In this document: positions 10,210 through 21,436 of the stretch, one piece after another
How the letters are laid out: every line of letters starts with the position of its first letter
Numbering within the stretch: position 1 is the stretch's first letter
Assembly (NCBI GenBank): GCA_023101725.1
Contig: JALJCO010007140.1
Span: 33,501-97,500, forward strand
Origin: Atherinomorus stipes
Taxonomy: Eukaryota; Chordata; Actinopteri; Atheriniformes; Atherinidae
Length of the DNA: 64,000 nucleotides
Direction: 5' to 3'
Translations under genes and position numbers: made by a program
Notes under the pieces: model-generated
Database searches by the model: none
What the model saw: only the letters and a program-made list of their open reading frames with translations
What the model was told of the DNA's origin: nothing

Positions 10210-12020
10210 TGATTCTTAGTGTTGAATCACATTTTGGTCATTATAAGAATTTAAGTTGGACTACAGTTAGACAGTATGTATGTCCATGTTCAATTTTTAA
10301 TATCCTGGCTGATATATATCGTCTGACATAGGATATTGGCCGATATCGGATATCGGCCAATATATCGGATATCTTTTTTTTTTAAAGCCCTTAATATCGG
10401 TATCGGAATCGGCCTCAAAAATCCCATATCGGTCGGGCTCTAGTTCAAGGTATGCCTGTCATCATCTGTGCCAAGTTTGGTAGAGATCTGCCCATTGTGT
10501 GTATCATTTGCAGGCACTTCCTGTCACTAGGGGGCGCGGCTAGTACAAAAACTGGAAATGGTCATATAGCTTCGGTCAGCATCTGTCCAGCATCCCACTT
10601 AGCAAATTTGGTGCAGATAACAGGTTTTCTTCCAGAGTTGTATTAGTTTGAATAATTGAAGGGGGCGCTATAGAGCCATTTTTGAAGATATACAAAATAT
10701 CTCCATGTGAATGAGTTCAGAGCATGACCATCATCATCTGTAGCAAGTTTGGTGGAGATCGGACCTTTCTTTGTGTCATTTCCATGTACTTCCTGTCATC
10801 ATGGCGTTGTGCTCATATTCGTCATGGTTACGTTTGGCGTATCGACTTGAGTGTTTTACTGTGTCATCATGGAAGGGTTTGACTGTTTGTGAAGTACTTT
10901 TAAATCCATCGGCTTCATCATTGAAGTTCTGGACAACAGACACTGAAAAGTAACTCTTCCTGTAGCCAGGGGGCGGGGCTAAGGTGAAAGCCGGAAATGG
11001 TCATATAGGTGGGTTCAGCATCCGGCCGCCATCACACGTAGCAATTTTGGTGCAGATATCTGGTTTAATGCCAGAGTTGTATCAGTTTTGTGTTTTATGG
11101 CGAGAAGGCCAACTTTGAGGCTCCGCCCCCTCCACACGCTTACAGATTTCTGAATGCAGAGCACAACTAGAAATCTCACATGCCTTGTGAACACAAAGAG
11201 ACCAACGTGATGGCCGTACCATTAGCGGTTTTTGATGAGTTAACGCAAATATGTCATCAAAAGTCGTCAAAAAAGAGCAGAAAAATGACAGTTTTTTTAA
11301 AAATGGCCGACTTCCTGTTGATTTGGGCCAAATGAACCTGATTCTTATTTTGTAGGACCTGACATGTTCTACCACTGTGCCAAATTTCATGCTTGTGGGT
11401 CATTCTGGTGGGCTGGGCTAAGCATTTGAAGATTTGTATGGGGCGCCATAGAGCCATTTTTTAATTTTTCCAAAAAATGTCCACCTGAATGAGTTCAGAG
11501 GATGACCATCATCATCTGTAGCAAGTTTGGTGGAGATCGAATCTGTCTTTGTGTCATTTCCATGTACTTCCTGTCTTCATGGCGTTGTGCTCATATTCGC
11601 CATGGTTACGTTTGGCGTATCGACTTGAGTTTTGTACTGTGGCATCGTGGAAGGGTTTGACACGTTGTGAAGCACTTTCAAATCCATCGGCTTCTTAATT
11701 GAAGTTCTGGACCCCATACACTGAAAAGTAACTCTTCCTGTAGCCAGGGGGCGGGGCTAAGGTGAAAGCCGGAAATGGTCATATAGGTGGGTTCAGCATC
11801 CGGCCGGCATCATACTTAGAAATTTTGGTGCAGATATCTGGTTTTATGCCAGAGTTATATCAGTTTCGTATTTCATGGCGAGAAGGCCAACTTTGAGGCT
11901 CCGCCCCCTCCACACGCTTGCAGATTTCTGAATGCAGAGCACAACTAGAAATGTCACATGCCTTGTGAACACAAAGAGACCATCGTGATGGCCGTACCAT
12001 TTGCGGTTTCTGACTCCTTA

Positions 12021-12641
12021 AAGGGACATTGTGTAATCGGGAGCAGCTCCCTCGTACTTTTCATGCTGCGTTCGCGTGAAACCTGGCAGACCGACGACAG
12101 CCGCTGCATGTAAAGTTATCACCAGCCTCTATGTGAAGACGTGGTCCGTCAGTTACAGTGACATCAGTCCACATCTGATTTGTTGTCATGGCGATGTCGT
12201 ATTGTTTTCCCTGACCCATGTTTTACCGTCTTTCGCTCGGCTTCATTGATTAAAATGACATCTGGTTTGTTACCAACGGCCGTCTGCCCGACTGCACGTG
12301 AACGCAGCATCAGTGAGACGCTGGTTTCTCCCACTGCAGCGCGGTGACTTTTCAAAGGCATTACCTCGAACTGAGCTGAAAACTCCGGTGTGTCCGGTGA
12401 GTTTCTGTGTTTTCCTGCTGTCACGCTTCTCCTGAACGCAAAAACATGGCGATACGACATGGCAGCCCCCACCGAGCCGCCCCGCTCCATGTGTAAATGA
12501 ATGATACGAACGGCAAATTTAGAACTTAGAGGAGCACTTCAGTTTGTTGATGGGAGTGATTACTGATTAATGAAAAAACACTTTTGAACCAAATAATCAG
12601 TTTTTGTGAATAAAACACAGGAGAACTTACAGAATGTCCCT
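12021..12641. mobile_element. MITE-like element with ~16-bp terminal inverted repeats
   Basis: The ends AAGGGACATTGTGTAATC and, on the other strand, GAGGGACATTCTGTAAGTTC are inverted copies with few mismatches. The 620-bp interior interrupts the middle copy of the 0.8-kb unit: compare the uninterrupted stretch at about 11225-11275. It contains CG-rich DNA without a convincing gene. A TTAA lies at the left junction but I cannot see the same four bases on the right, so the superfamily is open (piggyBac-like or other). Confidence 0.6.
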
Positions 12642-12704
12642 CAACAAATCGTCAAAAAAGAGCAGAAAAAAATGCACTTTTTTCAAAATGGCCGACTTCC
12701 TTTT

Positions 12705-12898
12705 TTTTTAAAGGATTTTTTGGGCTCTAGTGGCCTTTATGCGACAGTGTATAGCGACAGGAAAGGGGCAGAGAGAGTGGGGAGTGGCATGCAGCAAAGA
12801 GACCTGGACCGGGAATCGAACCGGGACCGACTGTGTTGAGGAACTGTAGCCTCTGTTCATGGGGGGGCTACTCAACCAACTGAGCTAATCACCGCCCC
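12705..12898 (-). mobile_element. tRNA-derived SINE
   Basis: On the minus strand the element starts GGGGCGGTGATTAGCTCAGT. It shows an RNA polymerase III A box (TTAGCTCAGTTGGT, plus coordinates 12875-12888) and a B box (GGTTCGATTCC, 12812-12822) at proper spacing, followed by a tRNA-unrelated body and a short A-rich tail. It is flanked by a perfect 15-bp target duplication GGCCGACTTCCTTTT (12690-12704 and 12899-12913), which shows LINE-mediated insertion. The perfect duplication suggests a fairly young event inside the dispersed repeat. Confidence 0.92.
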
Positions 12899-13987
12899 GG
12901 CCGACTTCCTTTTGGATTATTCCAAATGGTCCCAGAAGGTTTTTTGTAGGTCCTCACATGTTCTACCACTGTGCCAAATTTCATGCTTGTGGGTCATTGT
13001 GGTGGGCGGGGCTAATCATTTGAACATTTCTAGGGGGCGCTATAGAGCCATTTTTAAAGATATCTTAAATATCTCCACGTGAATGAGTTCAGGGGTTGAC
13101 CATCATCATCTGTAGCAAGTTTGGTGGAGATCGGACCTTTCTCTGTGTCATTTCCATGTACTTCCTGTTTCCATGGCGTTGGGGTCATATTCGCCATGGT
13201 TACGTTTGGCGTATCGACTTGAGTTTTTTATTGTGGCATCATGGAAGGGTTTGACACGTTTGGAAGCACTTTCAAATCCATCTGCTTCATCATTGAAGTT
13301 CTGGACCCCAGACACTGAAAAGTAACACTTCCTGTCAGTAGGGGGCAGGGCTAAAGCAAAAACCGGAAATGGTCATATAGGTGTGTTCAGCATCTGACCG
13401 GCATCATATGTAGCAATTTTGGTGCAGATATGTGGTTTTATGCCAGAGTTATATCAGTTTCGTGTTTCATGGCGAGAAGGCCAACTTTGAGGCTCCGCCC
13501 CCTCCACACGCTTGCAGATTTCTGAATGCAGAGCACAACTAGAAATGTCACATGCCTTGTGAACACAAAGAGACCATCGGGGTGACCGTACCATTAGCGG
13601 TTTATGAGGACTTAACGCAATTGCGACGTGAGTGAAACGCCAAAATGGCGACTTTGACCCAAAATGGCCGACTTCCTGTTGACTTGAGAGAATAGGTCAA
13701 AGAGGCTTTTTGTCCGTTCCAACATGTAGAACAAGTGTACTGAGTTTGGTAAAAATCTGCGACATGCAGTTCTGGGGCCCTTGCAAAAGGTGGCGCTAGA
13801 GCGCAGTTTCGCCCGAGCGGTCACGAAAATGACAAATTATGAAACTGTTAGATTTCAAATGGGGGGTAGCCAAAATTTGGTGAGACTTTGAGCATGTTCA
13901 GGCCCCCAAATATCCACTTCATGGAAGAAGAAGAAGAAGAAGAAACATTTGCAAAACAAGAGGCCTTCGCACCGCCTCGGGCCTAAT

Positions 13988-14120
13988 TAGGGATGCACGA
14001 TAACCTTTTTTTGAAAACCGATACCAATAAATTTCAGCTCCTAAAGGCGATAACTGCTAACCAATAAAACACATATGCACCTAATCATGACATCAATACT
14101 ATTAAGAGAACCAAAAAGAC
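13988..14120. mobile_element. Possible truncated hAT-type terminus
   Basis: TAGGGATGCACGATAACC at 13988 has the TAGGGATG start shared by several hAT ends in this window (44286, 50485, 56283). It directly abuts the end of the dispersed repeat. No matching opposite end or 8-bp duplication was found, so this is a fragment at best. The DNA from here to 14730 has no coding evidence. Confidence 0.35.
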
Positions 14121-14732
14121 TTTTTACACTTTAAATGAAGAAATATTCGTTTTTTTCCAGTTAAAAGCTGCCAGCAAGCCTCTCAACATTTTCTCAAAGA
14201 TATCAAAACTGTTTGACATCTCACACGCACAGCAACTTAAATAAGATGCATTGTTACTGATACAAAAATGAGGGAAGTTACAATCTCATGTAAAGTGCGT
14301 GAATCCCTCCATGATGTTCCTCTCAGCTCTGACCACAAAGCATGTGTGGATGTTTGTCGTTGTGATCCACATCTCTCCCGTCACCACCCTTCATACTACG
14401 TGGAGGTGATTTATAACTTGCATTAATGAAATTGCCTGGAGCACAGACGATGAATCACGAGGACCGCGAGTCCTCCTGCAGCTCTCTTTCACCACAGATC
14501 CAGAACTCTCATGCTGCTTCCGTCTTCAGGTCTGACTCCGTCCACCTGTTTAACCACCAAATCACAAACTCGGACATTCATTCATTCCTGGATTCTTTTC
14601 ATCGTGTGTCATATATGATGGTTTTATTTTTGATGATTTTATTTCTGTAAAGTGTCCTTGCAGGCCTTGAAAGGCACTTTTGAATTCAATTTATTGTTAT
14701 AATCTCCATCATTATTTTTTAGAATTTTTAAA

Positions 14733-14743
14733 ATTATTATTAC

Positions 14744-14782
<39 letters not shown>
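14733..14782. repeat. (ATT)n microsatellite
   Basis: About 17 trinucleotide units, slightly impure at the start (TTACTATT). Nothing else is recognised between 14121 and 15111. Confidence 0.95.
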
Positions 14783-15111
14783 CATTATCATTGCTGTGTG
14801 TGTGGTGGGAGGGGGTTCTTATGGAAGGTGATGTGTGTAACCAAACATCACATTGGGCCTCATCCAAGAAACACTCTTACGAACTAATTCTTTCTTAACT
14901 GATTCGTTCGGTTAGTTAAGGAGAAAATGCCGCATTCACCAATTTTCTCGTATTTCCAGGAATAAATTTCATGACTGCTGCAGACTACACGTAGGTGACG
15001 TAGGTGTCCTGCACAATCATTCTGCTGTTATCCAAACAAGGACTGAAATAGTCGTTACGTAGAAGCAACTGTGTACCTTAAAACCCAAAATAAATGAGAC
15101 ATATTTTACAG

Positions 15112-15580
15112 ATCTTCTACAAGTCTGTTGTGGAAAGTGACATCAGCTTTGCAGCATCTGCTGGGGCAGCAGCATCAGAACCAGAACCAGAACCAGGACC
15201 AGGACCAGGACCAGAACCAGAACCAGAACCAGGACCAGAACCAGGACCAGAGACTTGAAGAAACTAAACAAGCTGATCAAGAAAGCTGGTTCTGTGCTGG
15301 GGAGAACTCTCAAGCCGCTGGAGCTGATCGTTCAGAAAAGAATGCTGCACAAGCTGATGAAGATGATGGAGGACACTTCCCATCCTCTCCACAACACAGT
15401 GACAAATTAAGTTCAAGTTCACTTTATTTCTAAAGCACTCTTCCACTAACAAAAACAACACTGAACAACAGAGTGTGTTCAGTGCTATTTCATATATATG
15501 TTTTATTGTTTAAAAAAAAGAGTGAGATTATTACAAAATTGAATTTCCCTTCTGGAATAAAGTATTTTTCATTTATGATT
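15112..15580 (+). mobile_element. L2/jockey-type LINE, 3' end only
   Basis: The coding remnant reads FYKSVVESDISFAASAGAAA, then a hexanucleotide tract (15176-15256). It continues in another frame as LKKLNKLIKKAGSVLG and ELIVQKRMLHKLMKMMEDT, the conserved C-terminal block of fish L2/jockey-like ORF2 proteins. The 3' UTR ends with the ATTTCCCTTCTGGAATAAAG tail typical of these LINEs. The 5' part is absent. The same family lies in the opposite orientation at 19745-21690 and again at 51606-52365. Family assignment between L2 and Rex1-like is uncertain. Confidence 0.75.
15176..15256. repeat. (CAGAAC)n/(CAGGAC)n hexanucleotide tract inside the LINE
   Basis: Tandem hexamers (AACCAG/GACCAG variants) interrupt the conserved C-terminal coding block of the LINE. 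The same tract occurs at the same codon position in the opposite-strand LINE at 20141-20218, so it was probably present in the source subfamily. Confidence 0.9.
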
Positions 15581-15620
15581 AGATTATGATTATAGATTTT
15601 GCCTTTAGATTATGCCTTAC

Positions 15621-17439
15621 CACAGGAGGAGACATCAAGTAGGTCATCCATCTCCAGCAGGTGGAGTTCGCTGTAATACTTTGATGTAACGCACATCCTC
15701 ACATCTCGCCATAAACGCTCGATTCTAATAGTATAGAAAAAATTAAGTCAAAACACTGACAAAAAAAAAGGCAAGGGCTTGGAGACGTGGTAAATACTTC
15801 ATGTAAACATCTTTTAAATTGATTAAGTTATTGGGTTAGTGAGTGGACAAATAGATTTATAAGAACTGTCATTTGGAAACAAAAACAAAAAAACCCACCT
15901 TTGATTATGGACACTTTTTCCTGACATAAAGCTCCCTCGATCAGTTCCACGGATGGTGAACATATATCTGGCTATGTCCACATTCTCTACTCCCTGATCA
16001 CCTCTCACCCTGTCACAGAAATGACAAAACTGGTTCAATTCGTTCTCTTCATTAAATACACAAAATGCAGTGTACATCAGAACATGTTTATATCTGTAAA
16101 CCCTCTTCCCAAATGGGGTTGATTTTTTTCCCCTCTTTTTTAGTAATAAATTTAAAAAAAATGTTTTTAGCTGCACATTCCCAAAAAACACACCTTGAGG
16201 GCAAGCCATGGATCTCTGTTGCTTGTTTGAATGCAGCAAAAGCTGTTGCTGCACGGTTGTTTGTCGAAGCCTGCAAACACATCACCTACATAACAGTAAG
16301 AAACTTATATCATACAGACTTGAATGCAGAGACAGCACCAAGTTCACAAAAGCTAGGTTAAATCTCACCTTCCTGGAGTAGCCATCGACTGCACCAAAAA
16401 GGACAATATTGTACCTGGAGGCATATAGTTTATATAAGTAATTCATTTCACAGCTACATGCTTTTTTCATAACTGTGCCATCACAACATTAAGCTTTACA
16501 AGAAGGAAAAAAAAAAAGAGTCCCTTTCTGACCGTATCAACTTGTGGTTGGTGTCCACATGCCAAAGAGAAAGGGGTCCTCTGACGGAATAAGTTCTGCG
16601 CACAATGCAGCCAAGTCCAGCCAGTCTGGGAAGAATTCCAACTGAATCCACACGATGCATCGCTGCAGTCAGTCTTCTCCACTGGACATTGATACCCATC
16701 GACCGCAGCCTTCCCTTCACCATCCCATACCCTGCTGTTGGAATTTCATTCTGAATGCGCTTGATAGCATCATCCAGCTCTTCATCTGTGAGGTTGGTGT
16801 AATTCTGGCTGACAGAAAGGCCAAATTCTGCCATCCGTCTATGAACCGTTCTTGCTGAAATCCCCAGTAACTTTGCAATGTTTTTTATCGGCAGATTTAG
16901 TTCAAGAAGCTCAAGAAGTCTTTCTTTCTCGACTACATACATGGGACGTCCCCTTGCTCCAGCTACAGTTTCAACAATAGTCAGTGTGACATTAGCATGA
17001 CTGATGTGATCCATCACCAGTCTGAGGAACTCTTGTAAGGCCTGTACAACCTCTGAGCTGATATTTACATGCTTGGAGAGCGCTTCCCATAGGTACAGTT
17101 CTTGCCTGCAAGTAAATAATAGAAAGTCCATGTCCAGGGGTTGTCGTGAAAGACCAGACTGTAATTTCCTGATCAGCCTTGAAATCATTTGTTGTCTTAG
17201 AATGCTCTGTTGACAAGAAAAATAAAGATTACAAACATCAACATTGGACTTGGGTGCACTGAAAAAGGAAAAGTAATTCCAAACAAGTTTAAGCTGCATA
17301 AGCAAATTAATTTACATGAAGTAAATTTAACCAAAATGAAGAAAGAATTCCAATAGGTGTTAGGAGCAGTGTCAGACTTACATGCTCTGACATCTCACGT
17401 GATCGATTCTTCAGCACTGTCCTCAATCCTATCGAATAA
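15621..17439 (-). CDS. Integrase-core (DDE) gene, spliced, six exons visible
   Basis: Six minus-strand exons join in frame with canonical AG/GT borders: 17439-17382, 17206-16533, 16414-16369, 16285-16194, 16009-15899, 15724-15621. The protein has an N-terminal helical part, then a helix-turn-helix region ([33 protein letters not shown]), a HRVD segment, and a retroviral-integrase-type fold. The acidic triad is visible as [20 protein letters not shown] and [11 protein letters not shown]; the last Glu codon follows a splice junction. This matches a family of integrase-core proteins widespread in fish and cnidarian genomes and usually left uncharacterised, possibly IS3EU/Ginger-like. A start exon was not identified (a weak ATG lies near 17680), and the expected C-terminal exon is not seen left of 15621, where an L2 tail sits. 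No stop or frameshift was found in the six exons. Confidence 0.75.
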
Positions 17440-18462
17440 CTGTGAACAAAACACGTTTCCATAGTTAAAACAAAAACCCCTTTCAGAGACATAATAGTGG
17501 GCTTTATTAAGAATTTTGACAGCTACGACTAATGTTGAACAACTACTGTTTGGTTAATCTATCAAAGCGTCATAGGATAAATGAGCCAAGGGGTAAAATG
17601 AAGATTCACTCGAAAGTGAAATTCAGCAGTCTAAGAAGTCGTCAGCTGTTAGCCACATACCAACACATTAGCAAGGTACCTTGAATTGAGCTCATTTGTC
17701 CGGCTAATTATCCATTCCACGGTCAACCGATTTGAGTTGTAACTGTAAAGATCTACTGTTGCCTAATAAAATGAATGTCAGGGGTGGGGGGTGTGTAACT
17801 AGGCCTACAAAAAAACAAATGTTCAGTTCTCTTACATGTTCGTCCGTCTCTATTCTTCTACTTTTTAATCCACGTTACGTCCGTCACTCTTCTTCTGTTG
17901 CACCAATATTTGGTTTCCACACATATGTATTAACATTGATAGACTTTTTTTTTTATCCTTTTGGCCCTTTTTCGTTTTGTTTATTAATTTTATTTAAATC
18001 TTGGTGTTTCCACTCATTTTCAGTTGAAAATACAATGTTTGTTTATGTTTCTGTATCTTTGTGCAATAAAGTTGCAACAGGTGTTTAAAACACCAGAAGA
18101 AGAAAGTCCCGCGGTGGGACTGGATTCGAGCTAAAAATCCAACCAATCAGATCAATCAGAAGAGTCACCACCCCCAACTGACAAATACACCCACTGAAAA
18201 CAGCGAGGGCGCAGAAATTTACAGCGAGAGCACATCCCGGTCTATGGAGCTCACACAGAAAGGTGGAGGGGGCGTTTTAGCCTCTCAGTGCTGCGTTCAA
18301 GGTCCCGCTGGTAAATATAAACGCCCGTGATGAGAACTTTGCGCTCTCTCGATTTAGATAAGCGCCCGCGATCAGAGCTATGCCCTCTCTCGATTAATGA
18401 ATGCCCTGTTGCGATAGGTTCATTTACTCCTCGCCATATATGGCAGAGATGTAGCACCATAG
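17440..18462. other. Region without a recognised gene
   Basis: This lies upstream of the integrase-core gene. It holds T-rich DNA and a possible start exon around 17680-17700 on the minus strand (ATGAGCTCAATTCAAG before GTACCT), but the reading phase does not fit the next exon. Nothing else can be supported. Confidence 0.4.
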
Positions 18463-18722
18463 AGGAGCTCGGTCATCCGGGAGGGGCTCAAAGTAGAGCC
18501 GCTGCTCCTCCGTATAGAGAGGAGCCAGATGAGGAGGCTCGGGCATCTGGTCAGGATGCCTCCTGGACGCCTCCCTGGTGATCCAGGCACGTCCCACCGG
18601 GACCAGACCCCTCTGGCTCCCCCCGGATGAGCTGGGGGCTGTGGTGGGGGTGAGGGAAGTCTGGGCTTCCCTGCTTAGGCAGCTGCCCCCGTGACCCGAT
18701 CCTGGATAAGCGGAAGAAGACG
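18463..18722 (+). mobile_element. Rex3/RTE-type LINE, 3' end fragment
   Basis: The sequence GAGCTCGGTCATCCGGGAGG and what follows encode the C-terminal end typical of fish RTE/Rex3 elements (GGAQSRAAAPPYREEPDEEA, RASGQDASWTPPW). After a deletion of roughly 80 bp it continues to the CTGCCCCCGTGACCCGATCC and GGATAAGCGGAAGAAGA tail. In complete copies that tail is usually followed by a GATG tract, here decayed to GACGGTACGG. It is severely 5'-truncated. Family naming is from memory of the motif, so moderately sure. Confidence 0.65.
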
Positions 18723-19744
18723 GTACGGTAATTTCCCGAGCTGCCCAGCAGACGTGACGTCATTAACGCTACATCCACAGTTCTGATGCAGGAAGGAGAC
18801 GTCGCGGTAAATTCAAACACTGTAAGCGATAGTTATGGATTCTTCTGCCGTCAGCAAACGATCCAGATCAACTGAAAGACACTAAAACGCGGAACTACGA
18901 AGAAAAAGCGTAGTAAACAACAATATAGCTTCGGTTTGTGCTCTGTGACGGCTTGGTGGGGGCTGCAGGTACCTGAAGCTCCAGTCGCGAGCTTCATTTC
19001 TTAATCTTGCCTCAAGTCCCTTTAAGTGTAGTTGTGTTTTTGCTTGCCCCTACACACACATTTACGCATGCACAACTTTATTTGAAAGAGTGACATTGAC
19101 AACATCCACAAATAAATAAGGAAATATGTAAAATATAATAGAGCAGGAGTAAGACGTGGATCGGAGGGTCACCGCACAGCATGCTGCCCCCAAATACCCT
19201 TTTTATCTGCTAGGTTCACGGACATCAGTTTCACTGTCTCAACAAGATAAAAATGAAAAGTCATTTATTTATATGTGATTATATGTTTGTGTCGTCTTCA
19301 GTTTTATATATATATTAATTTTCAAAGCACTAATGGGGTCCTACTCGTTCTCACTACGTTCTCCTTTACAGCAAAAACAAAACATCTGTTCAACAAAAGC
19401 ATGCTAGTTTAGTCATATTACCACATTTTTGTTACATTTTTATATTATTTACTGCATATAAAGTGCAGTAGTTCTCAGAAAAGGCTTTAAAATATTATTT
19501 TATTGACATTTGCATCGGCAGCTGCTTCATGTGTGTGCCGCTGAAACTGCTTTTTCCCACCTTCAGTAAAGCATAAATGTCACAGACTTCATTCCTGAAC
19601 AGGAGTACTGAATACATCAATATTTTTCTCAGAAATATATTTCTGGTCGAGCTGTTGATGTGAAATTTTCACCAGATGTCGGCAACAACCCAACTAATGC
19701 ACACATACAACGAAATGCTAACATTTATGTCCATAAATGAAGTT
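18723..19744. other. Region without a recognised gene
   Basis: AT-rich DNA with no open frame of note and no recognisable element apart from short simple tracts (TATATATA at 19308). It separates the Rex3-like tail from the L2-like LINE. Confidence 0.4.
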
Positions 19745-20140
19745 ATGAAATGAAATTAAAAGAAAAATACTTTATTTATCCCAAAAGGGAAATTCGACAA
19801 TGTAAAAAAGCTCTCTTTTTTTCTTTTTTTTTTCTTTCTTTTTTTTGTTTTTAACAATATAACATTGATAATAATAATAATAATAAAGTCGGTCAGTCTT
19901 GTTCTTCAGGGTGATGCTGCTGCAGGAATGAATTTCTGTATCTCCGTCCTACAGTGAACCTGACGCAGCCTCCCACTGAACACACTCTGTTGATTCTTCA
20001 CCGTGTTGTGGAGAGGAGGAAGAATCCTCCATCATCTTCATCAGATTGTGCAGCATTCTTTTCTGAACGATCATCTCCAGAGTTCTCCCCAGCACAGAAC
20101 CAGCTTTCTTGAAAAGCTTGTTTAGTTTCTTCAAGTCTCT

Positions 20141-20218
20141 GGTTCTGGTTCTGGTCCTGGTCCTGGTCCTGGTTCTGGTTCTGGTTCTGGTCCTGGTTCT
20201 GGTTCTGGTTCTGATGCT
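20141..20218. repeat. (GGTTCT)n/(GGTCCT)n hexanucleotide tract in the LINE
   Basis: This is the same hexamer as at 15176-15256, read from the other strand and at the equivalent codon position. The copy number and the order of the C/T variants differ between the two copies. Confidence 0.9.
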
Positions 20219-21079
20219 GCTGCCCCAGCAGATGCTGCAAAGCTGATGTCACTTTCCACAACAGACTTGTAGAAGATCTGCAACATCTTGGTGCAGACGT
20301 TGAATGATCTCAGCTTCCTTAAGAAGTAGAGTCTGCTCTGACCTTTCTTGTAGATGTAGTCACTGTTGCATTTCCAATCGAGTCTGTTGTCCAGCTGAAC
20401 TCCAGGTATTTGTAGTTCTCCACCACCTCCACCTCCTCTTCCAGGATGTAGACAGGACTATGCTGCTTATTCTTGCTCCTCCTGAAGTCAACAATCATCT
20501 CTTTAGTCTTGCTGGTATTTAAGATGAGCTGATTGTTACCATTTCACAAACTGACTGACCAGTTCCCTGTACTCGGCTTCTTGTCCATCACTGATACACC
20601 CCACAACAGCAGAGTCATCAGAGTATTTCTGCAGATGACAGGATCAGAGTTGTACTGGAAGTCTGAGGTGTACAGTGTAAAGAGGAATGGTGAGAGTACA
20701 GTTCCTTGTGGTGCTCCAGTGCTGCTGACCACCATCTCAGACACACAACCTTTCAGTCTCACAAACTGTGGTCTGTTTGTTAGGTAGTCGTAAATCCAGG
20801 TGGTTGTGGAGGATCCACCTGGAAGTTATGGAGCTTCTGACAGCAAAGCAGCTGAATAGTATTAAATGCACTTGAAAAATCAAAGAACATGACCCTCAAA
20901 GTGCTGCCTGACTGGTCCAGATGAGAGTGGGCTCTCTGAAGCAGGAAGATGATGGCGTCTTCAACCCCAAGCCCATTACGATATGTGAACTGTAATGGGT
21001 CCTGAAAGGTATTCACTTGCTTGTTGAGGTGAGCCAGTAAGAGTCTCTCCAGGACTTTCATGATGTGAGATGTCAGAGC

Positions 21080-21436
21080 AACTGGTCTGTAGTCATTTGG
21101 TTCTGGTCCTGGTTCTAGTCTGTAGTCATCTGGTTCTGGTCCTGGTTCTGGTCTGTAGTCATCTGGTTCTGGTTCTGGTCTGTAGTCATCTGGTTCTGGT
21201 CCTGGTTCTGGTTCTGGTCTGTAGTCATTTGGTTCTGGTCCTGGTTCTGGTCTGTAGTAATCTGGTTCTGGTCCTGGTTCTGGTCTGTAGTCATCTGGCT
21301 CTGGTTCTGGTCTGTAGTCATCTGGTTCTGGTCCTGGTTCTGGTTCTGGTCTGTAGTCATTTGGTTCTGGTCCTGGTTCTGGTTCTGGTCTGTAGTAATC
21401 TGGTTCTGGTCCTGGTTCTGGTCTGTAGTCATCTGG
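21080..21436. repeat. In-frame minisatellite grown from the RT DYRP motif
   Basis: Eleven copies of CTGTAGTCATCTGG, each followed by one to four GGTTCT/GGTCCT hexamers, give unit lengths of 27, 33 and 39 bp, all multiples of three. On the minus strand they translate as repeated PDDYRP, PNDYRP or PDYYRP blocks separated by EPEP/EPGP. They end exactly in the normal NDYRPVALTS motif of the LINE RT, so the unit evidently arose from the element's own coding DNA. Confidence 0.9.

Larger units (their letters stand above)
2692..10442 (+). mobile_element. Non-autonomous hAT transposon, 7.75 kb, with nested insertions
   Basis: The two ends are inverted copies of TAGAGCCCGACCGATAT. They are flanked by a perfect 8-bp target duplication GTTCAAGG at 2684-2691 and 10443-10450. 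An 8-bp duplication with a short TIR starting TAG is the hAT signature. The subterminal DNA on both sides is dense in CGATAT/ATATCGG motifs, as expected for transposase binding sites. A broken BED zinc finger near the right end (10058-10209) supports a ZBED-type hAT origin. Most of the length is not transposon sequence proper: a 47-bp tandem array fills 3447-9550, and an L1 copy sits within that array. The hAT inserted into a dispersed repeat whose halves lie at 2611-2691 and 10443 onward. Confidence 0.9.
10451..13987. repeat. Fish dispersed repeat with internal ~0.8-kb duplications
   Basis: A block of non-coding sequence contains three diverged copies of a unit beginning near GGGGGCGCTATAGAGCCATT (about 10660, 11440 and 13033). 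Each copy carries the same ordered landmarks: CAAGTTTGGTGGAGATCG, TTCCATGTACTTCCTGT, GCCGGAAATGGTCATATAGG and ACTTTGAGGCTCCGCCCCCT. The block ends in a GAA tract at 13927 and the motif GAGGCCTTCGCACC...GGGCCTAA. The same family recurs at 50.8-53.1 kb. Similar sequences are abundant in acanthomorph fish genomes; I do not know a secure family name. The middle copy is enlarged by a MITE and a SINE. Confidence 0.75.

Noticed and set aside
12812..12888. A tRNA gene on the minus strand
   Set aside because: A and B boxes are present, but the acceptor and anticodon stems do not pair properly. A LINE-type duplication and a SINE body surround them.
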